64,000 nt of DNA from Diphasiastrum complanatum (GCA_029204225.1 CM055092.1:13938059-14002058), one strand, 5' to 3'; numbered from the stretch's first letter, positions 1 to 10,770 are shown. The notes: generated by a model not told the origin, from the letters alone. Program-made: numbers and translations.

Positions 1-897
1 GGCGCTGGGACTTGAGCGGTTTCCCCAACACGCGCTTAAGTCCAACATTCATCCATCATGCACTTACATAAAAGCCAACTCAGAAACGTAACAAGCTTAA
101 CCATTCAGACTTAAGAAAACTGGAATCCCAACCAACCCGAAAGCCAACTCAGAATCCGTCCCCAAAAGGTAACCAAAGGCAAAGACAAGCCACACATGAA
201 ATCCAAGGCATAGTGGTCGCCAAACTGACCAATTGGCATAGCGGCAAGCCCCATGTCGATGACAGGGACCCTTAGGCGCCAGCGACGCAAAAAGGTTGTA
301 GTAAGGGTCCTTCCACTTGGACCAGTCCCGGAGGCGAAACCGAAATGGTAATCATCCCCAAGGATCAACTTTATTAGATTTGGAAGAGGTTACATTCATA
401 CATAGACTGACCGGTCTCGGGGCCACCAACACGTGCTGGGCATTGTGCCTGGCTCGTGCTGGTAGAGGGAGCTGAGACCTGGCGACTGGATTCCTGGCTG
501 GTTGAGCTGCCCAAGTTTCTGTCTGCCGGACTCCCCCTATAGTTCTGCTGTGATTCGGCGCACCCCCTCTCGTTTGAAACATAGTGCTTTCTGGTAAAGC
601 ACGCTTTTTAGGACTTAGTTTTTATTTTGCTGATTAAGCCTGGAAAGCCTGGCAGAATCAGTCTGGCTCCCGGACATGGGTCCCGGGAGCCGTCCCGGCG
701 GCCGAATCAACCTGCTTTCCTGACTAGGCCATGACTCGAGCTCCAGAGCTAGCTCATGACTTTGTGACTACTTGACTGGCTCACCACAGGTCGGAGGCTC
801 AGTCCTTGACATTCTAACTTGCTCTGGGACCTTAGGGAGTGTCACCCCTTTGAGTCTTACAGGGCACGCTGGGTGCACCCAAGTCAGCTTTACAACA
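1..897 (-). repeat. 3' LTR of gag-only copy 1 (outer end cut by the window)
   Basis: It matches 3935-4835 almost base for base. It ends in CAACA at 897 on the + strand, which is TGTTGTAAAGCT read on the element's strand. Only about 20 bp of the outer end are missing. A tttatt (AATAAA on the element's strand) near position 370 and a block with ccccctatagt near 531-541 probably mark the polyadenylation and transcription-start side. That is inference from comparison with family E. Confidence 0.85.
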
Positions 898-1264
898 TCC
901 TCCCCTCGTTTGAGAAAGTTGATGTCCTCATCAGGGCCAAACTAGAACCTAAGACTCATGGCACAGGCTTAATTCACCGGCCAGACTTTATTCACATATA
1001 CAAGGGCACGGGCTTGATTCACCGGACAAAGGAAACCAACTGTAAAGCAGAGTAATGATATTGTGTTTTACACCCAGCACAGGAAAAGTGTGGATCTAGT
1101 TCACTTACGTAAAACCTGTGTGAAGCTGCTGCACTTAGACATCAGACTGAAGCTCACTCCTCGATAAGAAATGCGGCTTACTTTATTAACATGAAAGAAA
1201 AAGGTACTCACGGCTCCCTTAAGCCTCAGATATGTCGTTGTCGTCGCACATCTGGATGAGTCCC
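898..1264 (-). other. Polypurine tract and 3' untranslated part of gag-only copy 1
   Basis: Immediately inside the LTR the + strand reads tcctcccctcgttt, a purine-rich tract on the element's strand in the place expected for plus-strand priming. The rest is non-coding. It includes a two-fold direct repeat around 960-1030 built on 'cacgggcttgattcaccgg'. The same tract and repeat occur in copy 2 at 31617-31760. Confidence 0.7.
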
Positions 1265-3388
1265 CTAGGACTCTAGATATTTCGTTTGGTCGTCCAGGTT
1301 GAGCTCCTTGAGCTCTGTATCGGCACTTAGATTCACCTTTGACGTAGAAACTGCAGGCAATGTTGGCTCCATTTGACCTCGCGTCAGCTGGTTTGTCACT
1401 GTTGGATGTCTTTCATTAAAAAAGTGAGTTTTCGCTTGGTCACACAAGGTGAGCTCCTTGAGCTCTGCATCGGCACTTGAATTCACCTTTGATGTAGAGA
1501 CTATAGGCAATTTTGGCTCCATTTGTTCCCGTGTCAGCTGGTCTGTCACTGTTGGTTGTCCTTCGTTAAATAGGTGAATTAGATTGGGAGGAATGGTTGG
1601 CTCAGGTTCATTTGTGTCGTTCTTTTCTAGTTGGTCCCCTGGCACAACTCTGACGACACAAGGTCTCGTACCATTATATAATAACACAAGGTTAACCCCT
1701 TTTGCCAAGAAGGCCACCACATGTTCGTTAAACCAGCTTAATCCCAAAATAGCGTCGAAGGCATCCATCTTCAAGATTGTGAACGTTAGTCGATTCTTCC
1801 AGGCTCCCAGAGAGATTGGTAAGTTGGTTGCCAATCTACAAGTGGTCATTGTACCTTTCGCGGTCTCCACACAAATAGGAGTCACATTTTCTTCACATTG
1901 GATGTCCAATTCTCCTGTCAGTTTTTCTGACAAGTAGTTATGTGACGCCCCCAGGTCTACCATGAAGTAAATGATCCTGCCTTGAATACAGCCTTTCAGG
2001 TACAATAACTTGGATCCTCTCGCAGGAGTCGCCATAAGATGTTCACGATAAGCCGCGAGTGCCCCTCTCTGTTGCAAGGCATTCAGGTCAGACTCCGTCA
2101 AATCCGTTCCTGGGTCCTCTTCATCATCTTGTTCACCATCTTCTTGATCAAATGCCTCTCTCTCCATCCTATCAAATCCTTCAATGGCAGCCATGATTTG
2201 CTTATTCAATGGTTTGGGGCATGATCTCCAAGAGTGACCTTGCTGATGACAGTTGAAGCAATGCATGGAACTGCCCACTGTTGGTGAGCTGTTGTTGTGA
2301 CTAGCTGAAGGTCCAACATTGTTTCTTCTCTGGAACATGTTCCCTCCATTGTTGCCTTGGTTGCCAAACCCTGTTTTTGTTGGGAATTTCTTCACGCTAC
2401 TCGAGGCTTGGTTGCCATTTGGAGCTGAGTCCCCCCTTGAAAAGAAGCTCGGACTCGGTCTGGATCCACTAAATACTCTTGTTGAGGTTGTGGGAGCAGC
2501 TGGTGCCAATGTGCTCTCATAATCACAAACCATTTCAGCCGCTCGAATAGTTGAATTGAAATCATGGGGCATGTAGCTGTCTATCGCACGTCGGGTCCAG
2601 GATTGCATTCCAGACAATAGGTAATGAGTTTTGTCCGCCTCGGACATATCTTTAATAACCCATACACTCTGTCTGAATCTATTGAGGTACTCTCGCAATG
2701 ACCCTTTCTGTTTGAGCCCCGATAATTCTGTCCTCAATCTCATGTGTGAATCCTTCGGTATGAACTCCTCTCGTAACGCGGCTTTGAATGCGTCACATGT
2801 TTGAAAATGCATTCCTGCCATCCGGTACCAATTTGTAGTGTAGCCCTCAAAATATGCTAATGCCAAGTCAGTTCTTTCTTCCTCAGGAGTGTTCATTAGA
2901 CGGAAGTAATGGTCCATGTGAAACAACCAATCTTCCACAACTCGAATGTCACGCTCTCCTTTGAAAGTAGGTGGTGCTTTCACTTTGGCAGTCTTTCTTG
3001 GGCCCTCCGTGGTTCGCACTCGTGGTTCTCTTGGTATCTGTGGAGGAGGCGCCACTGCATTCTCCCTAGTTGCTTCCAACTCTTCAAACCTGGCTTCGAG
3101 CTGTGTTAGCCCGTCTCTCATTTCTCTAGCAAGGTTAATTTGAGTAAGATTCATGGCTCGCAAGGATGTTTGCCATTCTTTCCTTTCGGTTTCTCTATCC
3201 TTCTTCACCTCGCTAAGCATAGCCGTCATTGCACTTGATAAGTATTGCCGCATCTTCACTTCAAAGAGGTCCTGTTGTGCCTCTGGCAAGGGTTCATCTC
3301 TTGGTGTAGGTTCAGAAGGGCCACCCATTTCTTCAAGCCACAAACCCCCCTGAGACCGGACGTAGGACCTTTGCCTAGCCGCGCCCAC
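1265..3388 (-). CDS. Gag-protease polyprotein of gag-only element, copy 1
   Basis: The 707-residue ORF has these parts in order: a charged helical stretch (about 45-110), a Retrotrans_gag-like capsid region (about 140-290) with EDWLFHMDHYF and REYLNRFRQSV, a CCHC zinc knuckle (C377, C380, H385, C390), an acidic linker, and a retropepsin-like domain with VDLGASHNYL (D478-L479-G480) and AILGLSWF (546-553). The usual aspartic protease motif is D-S/T-G, so Leu479 is abnormal. The C-terminus holds two copies of a ~50-residue unit (about 607-649 and 657-699). No RT or integrase follows. Compared with copy 2, about 390 bp are missing near 3334, including the original gag start. The present first ~20 residues are therefore read from former leader, and the ATG at 3386-3388 is fortuitous. 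Capsid and RNA-binding functions are plausible; protease activity is doubtful. Confidence 0.85.
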   Translation of the reverse strand: MGAARQRSYVRSQGGLWLEEMGGPSEPTPRDEPLPEAQQDLFEVKMRQYLSSAMTAMLSEVKKDRETERKEWQTSLRAMNLTQINLAREMRDGLTQLEARFEELEATRENAVAPPPQIPREPRVRTTEGPRKTAKVKAPPTFKGERDIRVVEDWLFHMDHYFRLMNTPEEERTDLALAYFEGYTTNWYRMAGMHFQTCDAFKAALREEFIPKDSHMRLRTELSGLKQKGSLREYLNRFRQSVWVIKDMSEADKTHYLLSGMQSWTRRAIDSYMPHDFNSTIRAAEMVCDYESTLAPAAPTTSTRVFSGSRPSPSFFSRGDSAPNGNQASSSVKKFPTKTGFGNQGNNGGNMFQRRNNVGPSASHNNSSPTVGSSMHCFNCHQQGHSWRSCPKPLNKQIMAAIEGFDRMEREAFDQEDGEQDDEEDPGTDLTESDLNALQQRGALAAYREHLMATPARGSKLLYLKGCIQGRIIYFMVDLGASHNYLSEKLTGELDIQCEENVTPICVETAKGTMTTCRLATNLPISLGAWKNRLTFTILKMDAFDAILGLSWFNEHVVAFLAKGVNLVLLYNGTRPCVVRVVPGDQLEKNDTNEPEPTIPPNLIHLFNEGQPTVTDQLTREQMEPKLPIVSTSKVNSSADAELKELTLCDQAKTHFFNERHPTVTNQLTRGQMEPTLPAVSTSKVNLSADTELKELNLDDQTKYLES

Positions 3389-3915
3389 ACAAATCTATCA
3401 CAGAATTAGCCCACGGGGAAACATCCATCCAACCATCCGTGCTTTCACCATTAAGCAGGACATTGCCTCAGTCACGCCCCACCACTTTTTGGTTGATAGC
3501 CCTTATAGCTAAACGATCGGCAGCTATCCCGCACCGGCAGCTAACCACCCGTGCTTTACACCCGAATTCGAGCAACATCTCTGTATCAATGGTTAACCCG
3601 TACAGTTCGAATATGTCGCCCCGCACCCCACAAGGTACAGACCGTGCTTTCACCTACCTAGGCAGCAATTTGCCTCATCCGTCCTACGTCCAAACAGCGC
3701 CAGGCCCGAACCGCGAGAACTGACCGTGCTTACAACTCGAGGGCAGCACTTTGACTCATCAAGTCCCCCGTTCCGCCGACCACCCCAACCGTCGACGCAC
3801 CCGTGCTTACACTGTGGGCAGCACCTTGCGCAACGGTTGTCTTGACAAATCCCAAAAACGTGGCCATCCTTGTGAGACTTGCGTAGCTGACCGGCTAGTC
3901 GGCTCTGATACCACA
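3389..3915 (-). other. Leader of gag-only copy 1 with fivefold repeated motif
   Basis: This lies between the primer-binding site and gag. The motif CCGTGCTT(T)(A/C)AC starts at 3437, 3549, 3642, 3724 and 3801, and most copies are followed by a gcagca-N-ttgcctca-like stretch. The period is 77-112 bp. The same array is present in copy 2 (about 34546-34920). No coding is evident. A role in RNA packaging or translation is possible but unproven. Confidence 0.6.
3901..3913 (-). other. Primer-binding site (initiator-Met tRNA), gag-only copy 1
   Basis: The element's strand reads TGGTATCAGAGCC two bases inside the 5' LTR. This is the classic plant site complementary to the 3' end of initiator methionine tRNA. 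Confidence 0.9.
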
Positions 3916-4835
3916 TGTTGCGCCGGCGCCTCAAAGGGCGCTGGGACTTGAGCGGTTTTCCCAACACGCGCTTAAGTCTAACATTCATCCATCATGCACT
4001 TACATAAAAGCCAACTCAGAAACGTAACAAGGTTAACCATTCAGACTTAAGAAAACTGGAATCCCAACCAACCCGAAAGCCAACTCAGAATCCGTCCCCA
4101 AAAGGTAACCAAAGGCAAAGACAAGCCACACATGAAATCCAAGGCATAGTGGTCGCCAAACTGACCAATTGGCATAGCGGCAAGCCCCATGTCGATGACA
4201 GAGACCCTTAGGCGCCAGCGACGCAAAAAGGTTGTAGTAAGGGTCCTTCCACTTGGACCAGTCCCGGAGGCGAAACCGAAATGGTAATCATCCCCAAGGA
4301 TCAACTTTATTAGATTTGGAAGAGGTTACATTCATACATAGACTGACCGGTCTCGGGGCCACCAACACGTGTTGGGCATTGTGCCTGGCTCGTGCTGGTA
4401 GAGGGAGCTGAGACCTGGCGACTGGATTCCTGGCGCTGGTTGAGCTGCCCAAGTTTCTGTCTGCCGGACTCCCCCTATAGTTCTGCTGTGATTCGGCGCA
4501 CCCCCTCTGGTTTGAAACATAGTGCTTTCTGGTAAAGCACGCTTTTTAGGACTTAGTTTTTATTTTGCTGATTAAGCCTGGCAAGCCTGGCAGAATCAGT
4601 CTGGCTCCCGGACATGGGTCCCGGGAGCCGTCCCGGCGGCCGAATCAACCTGCTTTCCTGACTAGGCCATGACTCGAGCTCCAGAGCTAGCTCATGACTT
4701 TGTGACTACTTGACTGGCTCACCACAGGTCGGAGGCTCAGTCCTTGACATTCTAACTTGCTCTGGGACCTTAGGGAGTGTCACCCCTTTGAGTCTTACAG
4801 GGCACGCTGGGTGCACCCAAGTCAGCTTTACAACA
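3916..4835 (-). repeat. 5' LTR of gag-only copy 1
   Basis: The 920-bp repeat begins TGTTGCGCCGG and ends AGCTTTACAACA on the + strand, giving 5-bp inverted termini TGTTG/CAACA. It directly follows the primer-binding site. Position 4836 begins GGCGCC-rich family-E LTR sequence. The expected 5-bp target copy there would be gctgc. Confidence 0.9.
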
Positions 4836-5018
4836 GCTGCTACCGGCGCCAACGGCGCCGGCGTCGCCGGCGTCGCTCCCGGCGCCACTGTGACCAGAAT
4901 CCAGCCGGCGCCAAGTTCCTATGGCTGAAAATCTTTGATCGGTTCTAGCGAAGTCCAGAGAGCTCAGATCGATGTGCAATCACCTCACACGATCTAGGCA
5001 TGATTAAAGGAAGCCTGG
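4836..5018 (+). repeat. Family-E LTR fragment, plus orientation (left piece)
   Basis: This matches 28150-28335 of the E LTR at 28082-28881, including the GGCGCC cluster and gaaaatctttgatcggttc. It starts abruptly where gag-only copy 1 ends. It stops at aagcctgg, where an oppositely oriented E LTR begins. Confidence 0.8.
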
Positions 5019-6166
5019 TGTAGCGCAGGCATCCCAAAGGGAGCCGGGAACCACGACTTAGCTTCCCAGCCTTCAACCCTTGCCATCCAAACCCATTTGA
5101 CATACAAGCAGCCAACTCGCCAACAACGATCAGACTTAACCAACTTGAAGTTCCGAAAACCAACATTGAGATCCAACCTGGCGCCATGCCAGATCGGGGG
5201 TCCCGACGTGGGTGACTTCCCTCCAAGCAAGCCGCCCGACATACATCAAACTTAACCAACTCGAAGCTTCGTTACAAACGAGTAACATCCATTCCAAGCA
5301 AGCGGTCTGACTTACATTAGACTTAACCAACTGAAAGCTTCGTCACGAGTGCTGGAATCCAACCTGGCGCCACGCCAGACTGGACAGCCATAAACAGGTA
5401 ACATCCACCCAAGCAAGCCATCCAACTCAGCCGACAGGTTAGAGCCCGTTCCCCAAGAGCTTAACCCATTCACGTTCATGCAAGGCACACTCAGAACCAC
5501 AAGCCGTGACAGATATGGAAACAACTAGTTCCTGGACCAAATGGTCCCGACAGCATACCGCTGGCGCCACGGACCGAATGGTCCCGACGGCATATCGCTG
5601 GCGTCCCGGGATACGACCCTCAGCTATGTGCCAAGTTAAAAATTTTGAAAGCGGCCTTACAACTGGCGCTTTTACCGAACACTGAAACCTTGAAGGTAAT
5701 CAGAGTCAGTTTGAGGAAAATCCCACTTTATTGATAATTCTGAGAAGGTTACATTTCAAGTGTGTGACCGACCCTAGTCTCCGGGGCGCTAGCATGCCAA
5801 GGCGAGAGCCATGACAACATTCCAGCAAGGGAGGCTGAGACTTGGTTGGAGCTCGCCCTGAGTCGCAACCCGCACTCCCCTATAGTATTGGTGTGATTCG
5901 GCACCCCCCCTCATACCAAGCACTGTACCCAAGCTGGTAAAGCACATTTTTCTCTCTCTAGGATTTTCTCTTCCTAGAAAGTCATTTCTCTCTCTCTAGA
6001 TTTTATTGATCCCCAAGCTTCCTTTAATCATGCCTAGATCGTGTGAGGTAATTGCACATCGATCTGAGCTCTCTGGACTCCTCTAGAACCGATCAAAGAT
6101 TTTCAGCCATAGGAACTTGGCGCCGGCTGGATTCTGGTCACAGTGGCGCCGGCGCCGGGGACATAG

Positions 6167-6821
6167 TGTGAAAAATACAGATCCTAAGTGGATCTAAACT
6201 CCAAGATCATTGGCTTGAATGCTTGCACTCCAAACTACATAAGCTAGGAATTGGCAACACATTCTATGCTACCTAGAATGCAAAGAACTTGATCAAAAAG
6301 CATTTATCACAAATGGAAACTTCCATAAACATCAAGTGCGGCCCAAAATAGCATTATACAGTCCATAATACATCAGCCTACCACTTTTGGAAAGCACCTA
6401 AGATCATACACAATAGCTTGAAGACAATACACACAACAATGCTCTCAATGGAGGAAGAAACAATGACAATGATCTATTGATCTCAATGAAGCATACAAAA
6501 GGTTTCTCCAACCTGTTCTCCACGACTTCCCTACTATTTATGGATGAAGAAGATGACTCTCTCTCCTCTCTCTAGAAGGTACTTGACCCTAGATATTTCC
6601 TATATAGGAAAAATAGCTAAAAATGGCTTATATGACCAAAATACATCAAAATGGTCTCATTTTGAAGGGTATGAAGTTTGACACTTCATCATACTGAAAA
6701 AATACAGTAAATAAAAACATTGTGGCCTGGTTCACACGTGTGAAACTCCAGAACCAAAACTATTTACAATTTTAGCCAATTTAGGCCTCAAACTAGCTAG
6801 GAAATGTTGACAATTTTCACA
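6167..6821 (-). repeat. 3' LTR of copia 1
   Basis: The 655-bp LTR has termini tgtgaaaaatac and caattttcaca. It holds the 14-bp palindrome TTCACACGTGTGAA at 6731-6744. The polypurine tract (gaagagggag on the element's strand) lies at 6822-6831 and is also the end of the coding sequence. Confidence 0.95.
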
Positions 6822-9800
6822 CTCCCTCTTCAACATTGGATGCTAGTTTCAACATAGTCTTTGAGCACATTCCAAGATTAGATCTATGCATTAAATATAG
6901 GTCCTTTCCCAATGGTTTGGTAAAGATATCAGCCACACACTCCTTTGAAGAGACATGTTGAAGCTCCACCTCTTTGGCAATGACTTGATCTCTCACAAAA
7001 TGGTGAGCAATCTCAATGTGCTTGCTCCTTGCATGAAAAACAGGATTGCTTGCCAAGCTTTGGGCTGAAAGGTTATCACAAAGTATGATTGGAGTCTTCT
7101 CTGGTTCCAGCAAGTGAAGATCCAATAACATCCTCTTGATCCAAAGAATCTCCTTGGTGCATGTTGTTAATGCCTTGTACTCGGCTTCGGTGGAAGATAG
7201 AGAGATAGTTGGTTGCTTCTTTGATAGCCATGAGACCACTCCATCTCCAAGATAGATTGCAAAGGCACTTGTTGACTTCCTATCCATTTGATCACCTGCA
7301 AAATCTGAATCTGAAAATCCACAAAGGTTAGGTGTAGTACCTCCATACAAGATGCCAAAATCTCTAGATCCCGAGATGTATCTAAGTACTCTCTTTCCTA
7401 GCTTCCAATGAGCCTCACTAGGATCTTGCATAAATTGACTTAGTTTACCAACCACAAAGCTTAGATCAGGTCTTGTGATGGTTAACCATATAAGAGATCC
7501 TATTAGCTTTCTATAGAGAGTAATGTCCTTGAAGGATCTTTCATTACTTCTTGTAGTTAGCTTTACATTTGATTCCATAGGAGTAGAAACAACTTTACAA
7601 TCTTCCATATGAAACCTTTTTAGAATAGAGTTAACATACTTTTCTTGACATATGAATGTAGATTTAGAAGTTCTAATAATCTCTATTCCTAAGATATAAT
7701 GAAGTTTACCAAGATCTTGAATTTCAAACTCTCTTTTGAGTGCCATCTTGATTTCATCTATATCTAGATTGTTACCACCACTTAAGATAATGTCATCAAC
7801 ATAGATCAAAAGTAAAGTGATATCATTTTCATTCAATCTAAAGTAGAGAGAATGATCATACTCACTCATAACAAAGTTTTGAGAAAGTAAGAAGGAATTG
7901 AGCTTAGCATACCAACTCCTTGGTGCTTGCTTTAGCCCATACAAACTCTTTTGGAGATAGCACACATGATTAGGCTCATCATGTGAAACATAGCCCTCGG
8001 GTTGCTCCATGTAAATATCTTCTTCAAGATCACCATTCAAGAAGGCATTAGTAACATCCATTTGCCACATATCCCAATCATAAAGAGTTGCAAGAGAGAT
8101 TAGGATTCGAATAGTTACCATCTTTGCCACGGGTGCAAAGGTCTCATCATAGTCAATACCATATTCTTGAGCATACCCCTTTGCCACCAACCTTGCCTTG
8201 TACTTGTTGATTGATCCATCTTGATTTGTCTTGATCTTGAAGATCCACTTACAACCAATTGCCAACTTGTCCTTTGGAAGCTTTACCAACCTCCATGTGT
8301 TGCTTTTGATGAGTGCTTGATGCTCATGATCCATGGCTTGGATCCATTCCTTCTTTTGAATTGCTTCACCTACACAAGTTGGTTCATCAAAAGAGGTAAG
8401 AAAAGCAAAGTTAGAGTTGTCCACCACTTGCTTTCCTTTTTCATCATAGGTTAGCCTTGATGGCTTAGCCCTTTGCCTTTGAGTCTTCCTTGAAGTTTGC
8501 TTTGGAGTGGCATCTCCATCTTCATCCAAGACATCTTGCACATCATGATGATTAGTAGGCACATCAACATCAACATCAACAACATTGGAAACATTCTCTT
8601 CATGAAAGATGACATCCCTACTTATGACAACTTTCTTTGTAGAAGGAATGTACACTTTGTAAGCCTTGCTTACTTCACTATAGCCAACAAACACACCCTT
8701 CTTTGATGAAGGATCTTCTTTAGTTCTATCATCAAGTGTGATATTGACAAAACATGTACATCCAAAGATCCTACAATGCTTGACACTCGGCCTTCTACCA
8801 TAAAGAACCTCATGAGGAGTTTTACCATCCAAGGAAGCACTTGTCCATCTATTACATAGATAGTTAGCACATGCTAAAGCTTCCCCCCAAAAAGACTTAG
8901 CAAGATTAGCATGTAGTCTCATTGCCTTGGCACATTCACAAAGGGTTCTATTCTTCCTCTCGGCCACTCCATTCTGTTGTGGAGTCCTAGGACTAGACAT
9001 CTCCCTCTTAATCCCATGTGCTATACAAAAGTCTTTGAACCTATTTGAGGTGTATTCCCCTCCATTATCAGATCTTAAGCATTTGATCTTTGTATTGAAT
9101 TGGTTTTCCATTTCATTCTTGAACTTGACAAATGCAGCAAACACTTCATCCTTACTTTTAAGAAGATAGATCCAAGTATACCTACTAAAGTCATCAATGA
9201 AAGTTGCATACATCTTTGTCCCACCATTGCTAGTTGTACTAGAAGAATGAATATCAGAATGCACAAGTTGAAAAGCTTCTTTAGATCTAGAAGTAGATCT
9301 AGAATAAGCAAGTCTATGAGATTTGGACAAGGCACAATGTTCACAAACACTATTGTTTGCAACAAGACTTTTAGGGAGACCAAGAACAAGCTCTTTCTTT
9401 GCCATTACCTCCAAAGATTTGAAGTTGGGATGGCCCAACCTCTTGTGCCAAACTTCTTGGTTTGTCAATTGCTCCCTAGCCATACATCCTTCATGATTAG
9501 AGATCACACATGCATCAAGCTTGAAAAGTTTACCATGCCTCCTACCTTGAGCAATCAAGGATCCACATTTACTTATCAAACATGCATCTCCAATGAACTC
9601 CACATCAAGTCCTTTGTCAATCATTTGACTTACACTAAGCAAATTCTTAGTGATTGAAGGAATGTACAAAACATTTTCAAGATTTGCTTTCCTATTTGTT
9701 GAAAGGGAAATAGGAATAGTGCCTATGCCTTTGATGTCACATTGACCATCATTTGCAGTGTAGATGATGTTACCTTCTCCCTCATAAGACAATAAGGATG

Positions 9801-10770
9801 TAAAGTATTCCTTATGTCTTGTCATGTGAGATGAGGCTCCACTATCAATCCACCAAGGATCATTATCATCTATGTTGGCTAACAAACTTGAAGTCATAAC
9901 AAGTGATTCACATGTGTTATGTTCTTCCTCATCTATTGTAAGATTTCCTTGCCTCTCTCCTTGCTCTCTTTTCTTCTTATAACATTCATTTGCAAAATGA
10001 CCTTTTATCCCACAATAAAAGCACTTGAACTTTGACTTATTGTTCTTAGTAGAAGAGGAAGAGGAAGAGTGATCATCATGATCAAAGTTACCACCTTTGG
10101 ACCATTTCCCTTTGCCTTTACCTTTGCCCTTGAATTTGCCTTTTGTGAAGAAAGCCTCTTCACCTCCACCTTGCAAGGATGCACCATCAAGCTTTGATTG
10201 CAACCTATGTTCTTCAGCCAATAAGATTTCTTGCAAGTCAACCACACTTGGCAAGACTCTTTGAATGGCAAAACTTTGCACAAGGTTAGCATGTTCATTT
10301 AGCAAACCATTCAACATAACTTGGACTATTTCACCATCTTTTATGTTCTCATCAATGCATGCTAAATCATCACTTAGGGACTTAACTCTCAAGATAAATG
10401 CATGAGCACTTTCACCCTCTATTTGCCTACTAGAAAATATTTGTCTCCTTAGGGTCAATACCCTAGATGTGGACTTTGATTCAAAGAGCTTCTTTAAGGC
10501 ATTCCATGCCTCACTTGCACTTTGACACTTTCCAACTTCCTTGAGAAGTTCATTTGTAACATTCATTTTAATGATATGAAGAGCCCTTTTGGCCTTCTTA
10601 TCAAACCTTTGTTGCTCTTGAAGTGTGAGAGGTCTCTCTTCAATTTCTGCAACTATGTCCATGAGTTCATTCAACTCAAGTAAGGACTCCATCCTCACTT
10701 TCCAAGTAGAGTAGTTTGATGAACTCAACCTTTCACTAGACTCTAGCATGATCCCACCATTGGAAGCCAT
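6817..10770 (-). CDS. Copia 1 Gag-Pol polyprotein
   Basis: This single 1317-residue ORF encodes everything needed for copia retrotransposition. Order: Gag (about 1-240; YSTWKVRMESLL near 20, basic GKGKGKGKW near 215); CCHC knuckle C250, C253, H258, C263; aspartic protease with DSG at 309-311; GAG_pre-integrase HKRLGHPNF at 442-450; integrase D506, D568, E604 with 35 residues between the last two; reverse transcriptase about 825-1070 with YVDD at 990-993; RNase H about 1150-1270 (D1154/D1156, E1195, D1232). The protease-integrase-RT order is that of Ty1/copia. The ATG sits about 1.16 kb downstream of the 5' LTR. The stop codon lies in the first bases of the 3' LTR. There is no frameshift or internal stop. 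Confidence 0.96.
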   Translation of the reverse strand: MASNGGIMLESSERLSSSNYSTWKVRMESLLELNELMDIVAEIEERPLTLQEQQRFDKKAKRALHIIKMNVTNELLKEVGKCQSASEAWNALKKLFESKSTSRVLTLRRQIFSSRQIEGESAHAFILRVKSLSDDLACIDENIKDGEIVQVMLNGLLNEHANLVQSFAIQRVLPSVVDLQEILLAEEHRLQSKLDGASLQGGGEEAFFTKGKFKGKGKGKGKWSKGGNFDHDDHSSSSSSTKNNKSKFKCFYCGIKGHFANECYKKKREQGERQGNLTIDEEEHNTCESLVMTSSLLANIDDNDPWWIDSGASSHMTRHKEYFTSLLSYEGEGNIIYTANDGQCDIKGIGTIPISLSTNRKANLENVLYIPSITKNLLSVSQMIDKGLDVEFIGDACLISKCGSLIAQGRRHGKLFKLDACVISNHEGCMAREQLTNQEVWHKRLGHPNFKSLEVMAKKELVLGLPKSLVANNSVCEHCALSKSHRLAYSRSTSRSKEAFQLVHSDIHSSSTTSNGGTKMYATFIDDFSRYTWIYLLKSKDEVFAAFVKFKNEMENQFNTKIKCLRSDNGGEYTSNRFKDFCIAHGIKREMSSPRTPQQNGVAERKNRTLCECAKAMRLHANLAKSFWGEALACANYLCNRWTSASLDGKTPHEVLYGRRPSVKHCRIFGCTCFVNITLDDRTKEDPSSKKGVFVGYSEVSKAYKVYIPSTKKVVISRDVIFHEENVSNVVDVDVDVPTNHHDVQDVLDEDGDATPKQTSRKTQRQRAKPSRLTYDEKGKQVVDNSNFAFLTSFDEPTCVGEAIQKKEWIQAMDHEHQALIKSNTWRLVKLPKDKLAIGCKWIFKIKTNQDGSINKYKARLVAKGYAQEYGIDYDETFAPVAKMVTIRILISLATLYDWDMWQMDVTNAFLNGDLEEDIYMEQPEGYVSHDEPNHVCYLQKSLYGLKQAPRSWYAKLNSFLLSQNFVMSEYDHSLYFRLNENDITLLLIYVDDIILSGGNNLDIDEIKMALKREFEIQDLGKLHYILGIEIIRTSKSTFICQEKYVNSILKRFHMEDCKVVSTPMESNVKLTTRSNERSFKDITLYRKLIGSLIWLTITRPDLSFVVGKLSQFMQDPSEAHWKLGKRVLRYISGSRDFGILYGGTTPNLCGFSDSDFAGDQMDRKSTSAFAIYLGDGVVSWLSKKQPTISLSSTEAEYKALTTCTKEILWIKRMLLDLHLLEPEKTPIILCDNLSAQSLASNPVFHARSKHIEIAHHFVRDQVIAKEVELQHVSSKECVADIFTKPLGKDLYLMHRSNLGMCSKTMLKLASNVEEGV

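Larger units (their letters stand above)
1..4835 (-). mobile_element. Gag-only LTR retrotransposon (TR-GAG type), copy 1
   Basis: The element runs on the minus strand. Two near-identical LTRs (left one cut by the window edge) flank a 3.0-kb internal region with a primer-binding site, a leader, one gag-protease ORF and a polypurine tract. Reverse transcriptase, RNase H and integrase are absent, and too little space remains for them. Plant elements of this kind are known as TR-GAG elements and are thought to be mobilised in trans. By eye the two LTRs differ at only about half a dozen places over 0.9 kb, so the insertion is recent. The target duplication cannot be checked because the left end lies outside the window. 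The right end abuts family-E LTR sequence, so it probably landed in an E element. Confidence 0.85.

Noticed and set aside
4757-4948. Arg-rich 63-codon frame
   Set aside because: It crosses the junction between the gag-only LTR and an E LTR and reads the GGCGCC cluster; not a gene.
9100-9657. 185-codon plus-strand frame
   Set aside because: It is antisense to the integrase/protease region of copia 1; Leu/Ser/Phe-rich composition is typical of an antisense shadow.
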